A program made the position numbers and the translations under genes. From Prochloraceae cyanobacterium (GTDB lineage: Bacteria; Cyanobacteriota; Cyanobacteriia; Cyanobacteriales; JASJDA01): a stretch of DNA of 37,978 bases. The DNA is taken from contig JASJDA010000035.1 of the NCBI GenBank assembly GCA_030065755.1, positions 1 through 37,978 of the forward strand, written 5' to 3'. Below the pieces are notes generated by a model. It searched no databases. It had not been told where the DNA came from and saw only the letters and a program-made list of their open reading frames with translations. The number at the start of each line of letters is the position of its first letter. Positions within the stretch are counted from its first letter, which is position 1. Of this stretch, positions 26,756 through 33,555 are shown one piece after another.

Positions 26756-27466
26756 CTAAGCTGAAACTGAGTGACTAACGTTTTGATTTTGCCATCGTTT
26801 GTTGAGGCGATAACCTAAACCATAAACTGTTTCAATAAAATCTTTAAGTGCTCCAGCTTTTGCTAATTTTTGTCTCAAACGCTTGACATGAGATTTCACT
26901 GCATCTTGTTGGGGATATTCCTCCAATGACCACAGATTATCTCTAATTACACAGGAACTCAACACGCGAGAACCATTACGCACAAACAATTCTAATAAAC
27001 GATACTCTTTGGGGGTTAATTTTAAGGGGCGATCGCCATAGGTTGCTTCACAACTATTAGGATCTAGACACAAGATTCCCCATTTCATGACTGGAGCTAT
27101 AGAAGATTTTCCTCGACGCAATAAAGCGCGTATGCGTGCTAATATTTCGTCTATGTTATAAGGCTTGATAACGTAATCATCTGCTCCCGCATCTAGACCG
27201 TCAATTCCCTTTTCGATATCGCTTTCTTCAGTCAATAGAAGAATAGGTATTTCACAGCCACATATGCGTACTTTGCGAACTAAATTAATACCATCGAGCA
27301 AAGGAGACACTACGTTTACAATCAGCAAATCGTAATCAAAAGCCTCGATCGACCCCCAAGCATCTCTACTATCACTGACAATATCGACTACATAGTGATG
27401 TTTGGTTAAAGCTTTTCTCAGCCATCGGCTAATCCACCGATCGTTTTCTATTAATAAAATTTTCAT
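26756..27466 (-). CDS. OmpR/PhoB-family regulator with aspartate-less receiver
   Basis: The 236-residue protein has a receiver domain (1-118) and a winged-helix DNA-binding domain (~135-228: LTPKEYRLLELFVRNG, DAVKSHVKRLRQKL, YGLGYRL). The receiver is atypical. The phospho-acceptor position reads IVNVVSP with Asn51 instead of Asp, and the acidic pocket reads IEND, with Asn8 where Asp is usual. The switch Thr (LLLTEES) and Lys (VIKPYN) remain. Phosphorylation is therefore unlikely; DNA binding may be constitutive or controlled by protein or small-molecule contact. No cognate histidine kinase is adjacent. The start at 27466 gives the canonical MKILLIE opening. Confidence 0.9.
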   Translation of the reverse strand: MKILLIENDRWISRWLRKALTKHHYVVDIVSDSRDAWGSIEAFDYDLLIVNVVSPLLDGINLVRKVRICGCEIPILLLTEESDIEKGIDGLDAGADDYVIKPYNIDEILARIRALLRRGKSSIAPVMKWGILCLDPNSCEATYGDRPLKLTPKEYRLLELFVRNGSRVLSSCVIRDNLWSLEEYPQQDAVKSHVKRLRQKLAKAGALKDFIETVYGLGYRLNKRWQNQNVSHSVSA

Positions 27467-27787
27467 GACTTATATCTATCTTGAGATTAAATCCAATTTT
27501 TTATGGTCGTCTGTCTGGCCAGGACAGTTAGATTTCTATCTATCTGAATATCTAATATTACTGCTTTTATGTTTCTTTTGGGTTAATTTGCACACAACCA
27601 GATCGCGATCGGGATCTTAATAAATTTGCGATCGGACTTAATATACTCTCTCTGTATATCTTTCACCAATCTATAAGATTAATTTATTGTTTTTATATTA
27701 AAAAATAATAGCAATATATATATAATTTTATTATTATTTTATAACCTATGCAAGTTGTTTTTACTGATTTTTTTCAGTATTAACTAA
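27467..27787. other. Upstream region of the atypical regulator
   Basis: About 320 bp, very AT-rich at 27660-27760, with several CGATCG cores. No gene is visible. It should hold the promoter of the minus-strand regulator. Confidence 0.4.
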
Positions 27788-28045
27788 CTAGATACACTAG
27801 ACGCCCTAATTTTAATAAAAGAACTAGATGAAGAACTTTTAACTCGCTATCCTAATAGCAGCGTGCATAGATTAGACTTGGAAAAAATAGATAATATAGG
27901 TTTATTGAAGTTGAAATTAGAAACAGGCGATCGCCAACCAGAAGCCTTGGGTTTGTACGCTTCATTGGGCTACAAGCAAATTCCTAATTTCGGAGAATAT
28001 ATAGGAGATCCTCACAGCATCTGTATGGAAAAAAAATTGTGCTAA
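27788..28045 (+). pseudogene. GNAT acetyltransferase with in-frame internal deletion
   Basis: After a stop at 27785 one frame reads DALILIKELDEELLTRYP and VHRLDLEKID, the N-terminal pattern of a GNAT protein. It passes directly to LLKLKLETGDRQPEALGLYA, SLGYKQI and DPHSICMEKKL, the C-terminal pattern. The central ~80 residues with the acetyl-CoA-binding loop are missing. No normal start codon precedes it. The stop abuts the stop of the convergent regulator gene. Confidence 0.7.
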
Positions 28046-28903
28046 CTAAATTCTATAGAGAAACTTTCGATCGTTTGACGTTACTAGCTCTTTCTCGATA
28101 ACCTCAGTGTCAACAGTCAAAAATTTCTCTACCGTATTGACTATTTTAGGAATTTCTAGGGGTTTGGAAATAAAATCTGTTGCTCCAACTATCCTAGCGC
28201 GAGCTCGATCTGTATAACCGTCCCTACTTGTAAGCAGAACCACTGGCGTATCTTTCAACTTAGAAATCTGACGCAGTTTTTGGCATACTTCTAAACCATT
28301 ACATATAGGCATCTCTATATCGAGGAAAATCAGATCGGGTTTAGATGAGATCATCATGGTTATAGCTTGCAAAGGCTCTTGAATGCCAAGATAACCGTAA
28401 CCTTCTCGGCAAATAATATTTTTCATAGTTTTGACAATTTGCCGACTATCATCAATACAAGCTACTAGTCCTTGAGGTTGAGTATCGTATCTCGGTAATA
28501 CTCTTGAAGCTTTATGAGAAAAAGTGTTAAACGGCGATTTTGTCAAGCTAGAGGTTGAAAATAGATTCTGTTGCTTCGGGAAGTGACTGGGTGAATTGGC
28601 CAATTGGCGATCGCCTTCATACTTTCCTAATTCAGTGTAAGCACTTATTTTGCTGCCGCAGGTAGCGCAGGTCAATTCCAATTCTTTGAGTATTTGATGT
28701 ACGTCCCTGTAAGGTCTGTAGTTAATTTCCTGTAACACTCCTGCATTTTTTATTATCTGACGCAAGACGAAAATCATTGGTTGACGAGAAGCATTTACAA
28801 CCTTCCGCTTGCCTTCACGAATCATCTCTCGATCGCAAATTTGCCAATTTCTATAAAATTCTGCTCTTATTCTGTGTTTTTGTTCTTCAGATAAAATTCC
28901 CAC
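28046..28903 (-). CDS. CheY-type response regulator with unknown N-terminal domain (PatA/PixG-like)
   Basis: Of 285 residues, ~145-270 form a receiver: acidic pair CIDDSR (Asp151-152), phospho-acceptor Asp195 in IFLDIEMP, Thr in VVLLTSRDG, and Lys in FISKPLE. The ~85-residue N-terminal part (EFYRNWQICDREMIREGKRK) has a CATCG pair and no family I can name; a Ser/Pro-rich linker joins the two. Receivers of this sequence type occur in cyanobacterial PixG/PatA regulators of motility and patterning, but the PATAN domain is not recognisable here. Likely phosphorylated by an unlinked kinase. No DNA-binding domain. Confidence 0.82.
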   Translation of the reverse strand: MGILSEEQKHRIRAEFYRNWQICDREMIREGKRKVVNASRQPMIFVLRQIIKNAGVLQEINYRPYRDVHQILKELELTCATCGSKISAYTELGKYEGDRQLANSPSHFPKQQNLFSTSSLTKSPFNTFSHKASRVLPRYDTQPQGLVACIDDSRQIVKTMKNIICREGYGYLGIQEPLQAITMMISSKPDLIFLDIEMPICNGLEVCQKLRQISKLKDTPVVLLTSRDGYTDRARARIVGATDFISKPLEIPKIVNTVEKFLTVDTEVIEKELVTSNDRKFLYRI

Positions 28904-29367
28904 TTTTTAAATTTCCCAGGCTTTAATTTCTTGTTTTTAAACCCAATAATTTAGTTTTTGTTGCTTTTTTGTTTACTTACATATCACAGATCGCGGCTTT
29001 TTTATAAATATCAATTAATTTCTAGTTTATGAGAAATTGTCATTGTTTCATACAGTAAAATCCACAGATTAACACTCTGAAGAAGCACGCGTCTGAATTC
29101 TTTCTACTGACTAGATTAATATTACATTAAATTTTTGTAAACATTCCAAGGCCCTATTTTGACATCAACTTGAAAAATTAATCCAGAATTGTCGCTCGAA
29201 GTGATCCAGGTCAGTCGGCAGGAATTAAAAACTTTGTAAAATATTAAATGTTTCAGTAAAAATACTTAACTTACATCCCATCCTTAAGTTAAATATATAG
29301 ATACATACAAGTATAAAAATTTGTACATTACACAAAACATATCAAAATATCAAAAGCGCTATCTAGG
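28904..29367. other. Divergent intergenic region
   Basis: About 460 bp separating the minus-strand regulator and the plus-strand CHAT gene; it should hold both promoters. A TTAACTT / AAGTTAA inverted repeat (29266-29272 / 29286-29292) lies ~75 bp before the CHAT start. Its half-site is similar to, but oriented differently from, the direct repeats of cyanobacterial Pho boxes (CTTAACCT). Otherwise nothing recognisable. Confidence 0.4.
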
Positions 29368-31788
29368 ATGAAAAAGTTAGTTGTTCTTAAGTTAAACGGA
29401 AATTTCAGGGAAGGTTTTTTTGTTTCTTTAGAAATTGGACGAGAAGGTAAATATCCCGAGACAGAGCAGACTGGTTATTTGCCTGCTAATACTTCTGTAA
29501 TTGATGCTTACGAAGAGTGGCAATCAATATATAGAGAGCTAGAACATTCTTTTAGACTCAAAGACCGCATAGATAATTCTTTTCAACTGCCTCAAACTCA
29601 AAAATATCATCCTGTAGAACTACACATAGATGACTATATCAAAAAAAGAAAACAAAACTGTACGGACAAAGCCACAGCATTAAAAGAACAACTAAATCAA
29701 TGGCTGGAATCGCGGGGATTTAGACGAATAGACGAGCGTTTAAGGGAAAAATTAAGCTTAGAAGATGAAGTTCGTTTTCTCATTCGCACTACCTCGAGTA
29801 GAGTCAAAAAACTACCTTGGCATCTTTGGAATTTGCTCGAACGTTATTACAGTGCAGAAATTACACTAGCTGGCTTAGAACACGAAAAAGTTGCAAATTT
29901 AAATTTACAATCACCTAAAAAAGTTGTCAAAATACTTGCTGTTTTAGGAAATAGTTCGGGAATCGATCTAGAACCAGATACAAAACAACTTCTCAAACAT
30001 TTACCACAAGCAGATATAACTTTTCTCAAAGAACCCTCACGTCAACAACTTAATAACTACCTCTGGGAGCAATCTTGGGATATTTTATTTTTTGCAGGTC
30101 ACAGTCACACAGAAGGTAAAACAGGTCGAATTCACATCAATCAAACCGAAAGCCTTAGCATCGATGAAATAGGCTCCGCGCTCAAAAAAGCTATTGATAG
30201 TGGATTACAACTAGCTATTTTTAACTCCTGTCAAGGTTTAGGATTGGCACATTATTTACAAAAACTCCATCTTCCTCATACCATTGTGATGCGAGAGCCA
30301 GTTCCCGATCTGGTAGCTCAAAAGTTTTTGAATTATTTTCTGACTTTTTTTGCCAGTGGCAAACCTTTACATTTAGCAGTACGATCGGCCAGAGAAAGGC
30401 TAGAAGGCTTAGAATATCAGTTTCCTTGCGCTAGTTGGCTGCCTACCATCTACCAAAACCCTGCTGTTTTACCCCTAACTTGGTCTGAGTTACTGGGAGA
30501 GAATGCCTCTGCTTCAACTCACCTTCAATCTACCTCCAAAACACTAAAAGAAAATCGCTCCGAAATCCCTAACGAAAAGGTTGTTATTGACACTCCCAAT
30601 ACGATCGCTTCTTCCACTATGAGTTCGAGCAATACTGCTCGAGCGCAATACCCAACTTTACCTAAATCGTCGGAATTAGAGCTGGTAAAAGGTCTCAAAA
30701 ATAGTAGTAAGCAAAAGTATCGTAATTTAACCGTCCTAGGAATTACTACTCTAACTATTACTGGAGCAATCATTTTAGGAACTACAAGGCTGTTCAATTT
30801 TTCCCAGTTTTACTCAAAAGAATCGGAAATTACTACCCCATCTACGTCCTCTCTTCTTCCTAATAAGCAAGTACGAGATGGCTCGATCGCGCTCAAAGAG
30901 AACTATATAGACGTAACTGACATACCTGTAGGACATTTTCGATATGGCGGGAGTACTACTTGGGCTGTAATTAGAGAGAAGGTAGACCCATCGATCGCAT
31001 CTGTCTGGCCGCAGTTTAATTTAGTTTATGCCGAACATCCCCAGATTGCTCCTAGCTCTGGAGTCGGAGTTAAAATGTTGCTTGACGATCAATTGAGTTT
31101 TGCTCAAACCTCTCGTCCCCTCAAGCCATCAGAGTACGAGCAGGCAGAAGCGAAAAGATATACTCTTCAACAAATTCCTGTAGCCATTGATGGCATTGCT
31201 TTTGCTGTTAACCCTTCCTTGAATATTCCTGGTTTAACCATATCTCAACTTAAAGATATTTACACTGGTAAAATTGTTAACTGGAAAGAAGTTGGCGGAC
31301 CAGATCTCGAAATCCTCCCCTTCTCTAAATCTCCTAAGACAAGCGGTACTGCTGAATTTTTTGTCAAAAACATCGTAAAAAGCAAGGAATTTGGCGATTC
31401 AGTCAAAATAGTTACTAATATCACCCAAACCTTGAGAGAAATTTCTGCTAATCGGGGTGCGATCTTTTTTGCTTCTGCTCCAGAAATAGTATACCAGTGT
31501 TCGATTAAACCACTTCCCATTGGCAAGATTGCCGGACAGTATGTTGCTCCCTACGCTGAGCCATTAGTGCCACCATCTCAGTGTCCTTCCCGTCGCAATT
31601 CTATCAACAGCAAAGCTTTCCAACAAGCAAAGTATCCCTTAACTCGCAATCTCTACGTCATTATTAAAGAAAATGGTTCCTTTGAAGAAGAAGCAGGAAG
31701 AGCTTACGTTCAATTGCTTCTAACTGAGGAAGGACAAAAGTCGATCGAAAGTGCTGGTTTTGTTCCTACCCACATTGCTCCCGATTGA
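29368..31788 (+). CDS. CHAT-domain peptidase fused through one TM helix to a PstS-like binding domain
   Basis: The 806-residue protein has three parts. Residues ~1-370 are a helical N region and a CHAT (caspase HetF-associated with TPRs) cysteine peptidase domain: catalytic His245 in FFAGHSHTEG and Cys288 in AIFNSCQGLG, then VPDLVAQKFLNYFL and PTIYQNPAVLPL. A Ser/Thr-rich linker follows, then one hydrophobic helix (~453-476, after basic KQKYR), giving N-in/C-out topology. Residues ~515-806 are a PstS-type binding domain: FRYGGSTTWAVI, SFAQTSRPL, VAIDGIAFAVNP, LSQLKDIYTG-like ISQLKDIYTG, and SGTAEFF. CHAT peptidases act in bacterial death and defence cascades; PstS binds phosphate. I infer a transmembrane receptor that controls a cytoplasmic caspase-like protease by an external ligand. 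Confidence 0.9.
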   Translation: MKKLVVLKLNGNFREGFFVSLEIGREGKYPETEQTGYLPANTSVIDAYEEWQSIYRELEHSFRLKDRIDNSFQLPQTQKYHPVELHIDDYIKKRKQNCTDKATALKEQLNQWLESRGFRRIDERLREKLSLEDEVRFLIRTTSSRVKKLPWHLWNLLERYYSAEITLAGLEHEKVANLNLQSPKKVVKILAVLGNSSGIDLEPDTKQLLKHLPQADITFLKEPSRQQLNNYLWEQSWDILFFAGHSHTEGKTGRIHINQTESLSIDEIGSALKKAIDSGLQLAIFNSCQGLGLAHYLQKLHLPHTIVMREPVPDLVAQKFLNYFLTFFASGKPLHLAVRSARERLEGLEYQFPCASWLPTIYQNPAVLPLTWSELLGENASASTHLQSTSKTLKENRSEIPNEKVVIDTPNTIASSTMSSSNTARAQYPTLPKSSELELVKGLKNSSKQKYRNLTVLGITTLTITGAIILGTTRLFNFSQFYSKESEITTPSTSSLLPNKQVRDGSIALKENYIDVTDIPVGHFRYGGSTTWAVIREKVDPSIASVWPQFNLVYAEHPQIAPSSGVGVKMLLDDQLSFAQTSRPLKPSEYEQAEAKRYTLQQIPVAIDGIAFAVNPSLNIPGLTISQLKDIYTGKIVNWKEVGGPDLEILPFSKSPKTSGTAEFFVKNIVKSKEFGDSVKIVTNITQTLREISANRGAIFFASAPEIVYQCSIKPLPIGKIAGQYVAPYAEPLVPPSQCPSRRNSINSKAFQQAKYPLTRNLYVIIKENGSFEEEAGRAYVQLLLTEEGQKSIESAGFVPTHIAPD

Positions 31789-31789
31789 T

Positions 31790-32959
31790 TTAACTAAACG
31801 CCCCCCTCCTCAAAGGGAGGGTTACAGTAAAAGTAGTGCCAACTCCGACTTGACTCTCTACTGAAATTTCACCCGAGTGTAGTTCGACGCATTTTTTCAC
31901 AATTGCTAACCCCAAACCACTGCCAGCAATTGTATCGACATTACTGGCGCGATAGAAAGGCTCGAACAGTTGTTTTTGCTCTTCGAGAGGAATGCCAATC
32001 CCCCGATCGCGCACGTAAAAGACAACAGTTTTGTCCTGCTCGATCGCGCTGAAGTCGATTTTACCCCCAAAAGGGGAATATTTGATCGCGTTGGCGAGTA
32101 AATTGCTCAAAATGTGTCGTAGAAGATCGCGATCGCATAACACCTCCTTTAATTCCCCAAAACAAGTGAAAGCAATATCGATCTCGTTACCGTCATTACT
32201 CAATCTAAACTCTTCTACCAGGGATCGACAGAACAATTCTAAATCCAGTGGCACGAGTTGACATTCTAATTTACCCGAATCAGCTCTACCTATTAAAAGA
32301 CACTCGTCCAACATTCGATCCATGTTTTTAATAGCCGAGCGAATCAACTGGAAATGAGCTAATTTTTTCTCCTTACTCAAAAGGTGTTCTCTTTTGAGTA
32401 GCAAGCCACTAGAAAGCAGGATAGCATTCATAGGATTGCGGAAATCGTGAGAAAGCATGGAAAGAAACTCAGATCTGAGGCGATCGACTTCTTTAGCTTT
32501 AACCATTTCCGCAGTTGCTTGCTCGATCGCAGTTTCCAATGCCTCATTTTCTTTTCGCAACGTTTCTTGAGCCTGCTTGCGTTCAATAGCGTAGCACAAG
32601 GAACGAATCAGTAATTCGGGTCTAATCTGTCGCTTGACCAGATAATCTTGCGCTCCTTGTCGGACAGCTTCAATTGCTAGAGAATCGTCGTTAGTATTAG
32701 TTAGAACGACAATTGGTAAGCTTGGTGCCAGCCTCATCAAGGGTTGAAGGGATGCTAATCCTTGAGAGTCTGGTAAAGTTAAATCCAATAAAATGACATC
32801 AAAATAGTCTCGATCGAGTCGCTTGAGTGCTTCTTGCAATCGCTGAACGTGTACCATACTAAATTTTTGGCGTTCAGCTACTTTAAGAAACTCCTGCAAC
32901 AGTCTAGCTTCTGCCAGATTATCCTCTATCAACAAGATTTTTAAAGAGTTTCCACACAT
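31790..32959 (-). CDS. Receiver-histidine kinase hybrid
   Basis: The 389-residue soluble protein has an N-terminal receiver (1-125: phospho-acceptor Asp59 in VILLDLTLP, Lys in YLVKRQ), a coiled-coil (~126-158), a HisKA dimerisation domain with His171 in MLSHDFRNP, and a HATPase domain (NLLANAIKYSP, RDRGIGIP, GSGLGLAIV). All catalytic residues appear present. Input probably comes by phosphotransfer to the receiver. It lies 161 bp behind rcp and cph1 on the same strand, so it may be a later step in the phytochrome pathway. Its stop is 1 bp from the convergent CHAT-PstS gene stop. Confidence 0.92.
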   Translation of the reverse strand: MCGNSLKILLIEDNLAEARLLQEFLKVAERQKFSMVHVQRLQEALKRLDRDYFDVILLDLTLPDSQGLASLQPLMRLAPSLPIVVLTNTNDDSLAIEAVRQGAQDYLVKRQIRPELLIRSLCYAIERKQAQETLRKENEALETAIEQATAEMVKAKEVDRLRSEFLSMLSHDFRNPMNAILLSSGLLLKREHLLSKEKKLAHFQLIRSAIKNMDRMLDECLLIGRADSGKLECQLVPLDLELFCRSLVEEFRLSNDGNEIDIAFTCFGELKEVLCDRDLLRHILSNLLANAIKYSPFGGKIDFSAIEQDKTVVFYVRDRGIGIPLEEQKQLFEPFYRASNVDTIAGSGLGLAIVKKCVELHSGEISVESQVGVGTTFTVTLPLRRGAFS

Positions 32960-33000
32960 GACGTTAGGGTTTTTTCCTGAAGCTCATCTACTCCTATAGC

Positions 33001-33099
33001 GGTTAGTGGTTAGTGGTTAGTGGTTAGTGGTTAGTGATTAGTTTTCTCCCCCATCTTCCCACACTTCCCACACTTCCCACACTCCCCACACTTCCCACA
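33001..33099. repeat. Two short tandem repeats between rcp and the REC-kinase gene
   Basis: 33001-33042 is six heptamers (five GGTTAGT and one GATTAGT). 33055-33099 is five nonamers CTTCCCACA, one with a single change. They occupy most of the gap between two co-directional signalling genes. Confidence 0.9.
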
Positions 33100-33120
33100 C
33101 TCCTCTCTCCCCCTCTTAAA

Positions 33121-33555
33121 TTACACCGATGGGAGAGTAGCAGTTGAAAGCCAAAAATCTTCAATCCCTTTGACTATTTTAAATAATTCGCTGAGGTTGC
33201 GGGATTTAGTGATGTAACAATTCACGTGCAAGTCGTAACTCTGCTGGATGTCATCTTCGTTTCTCGAAGTTGTCAACACCACCACCGGAATCCTTTTTAG
33301 ATTGGGATCGACTTTAATTTCTGCGAGTACTTCTCGACCGTCTTTCTTTGGTAAATTTAGGTCTAACACGACCAAGTCGGGACGAAGCGCACTAGCATAC
33401 TCCCCCTCTTGACGCAGGTAAGCCATAGCATCTACGCCATTTCTTACCGACATCACTTGATGGGGTACCGAGCTATTTTTCAGTGCTTCTTGAATTAAGC
33501 GGATATCAGCTCGATTATCCTCAACCAAAAGGATTATTTTGTCCTTTCCGTCCAT
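33121..33555 (-). CDS. rcp1: Rcp1-type single-domain response regulator
   Basis: The 144-residue receiver has acidic pair Glu12-Asp13 in VEDN, phospho-acceptor Asp65 in VVLDLNLPKKDG, Thr in VVLTTSRN, and Lys in YITKSRN. The sequence and extended C-terminal helix (ELFKIVKGIEDFWL) are those of Rcp1, the phospho-acceptor for cyanobacterial phytochrome Cph1. The gene overlaps the 3' end of the phytochrome gene by 35 bp, implying translational coupling and a matched pair. It has no output domain and acts by protein contact. Confidence 0.93.
   Translation of the reverse strand: MDGKDKIILLVEDNRADIRLIQEALKNSSVPHQVMSVRNGVDAMAYLRQEGEYASALRPDLVVLDLNLPKKDGREVLAEIKVDPNLKRIPVVVLTTSRNEDDIQQSYDLHVNCYITKSRNLSELFKIVKGIEDFWLSTATLPSV

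Noticed and set aside
29265-29292. Pho box upstream of the CHAT-PstS gene
   Set aside because: Half-sites resemble CTTAACCT but are inverted and spaced differently from known direct-repeat Pho boxes; kept only as a note in the intergenic entry.
31804-31822. CCCTCC...GGAGGG hairpin as bidirectional terminator between the convergent CHAT and kinase genes
   Set aside because: It lies inside the kinase coding end and lacks a T-run on either side.
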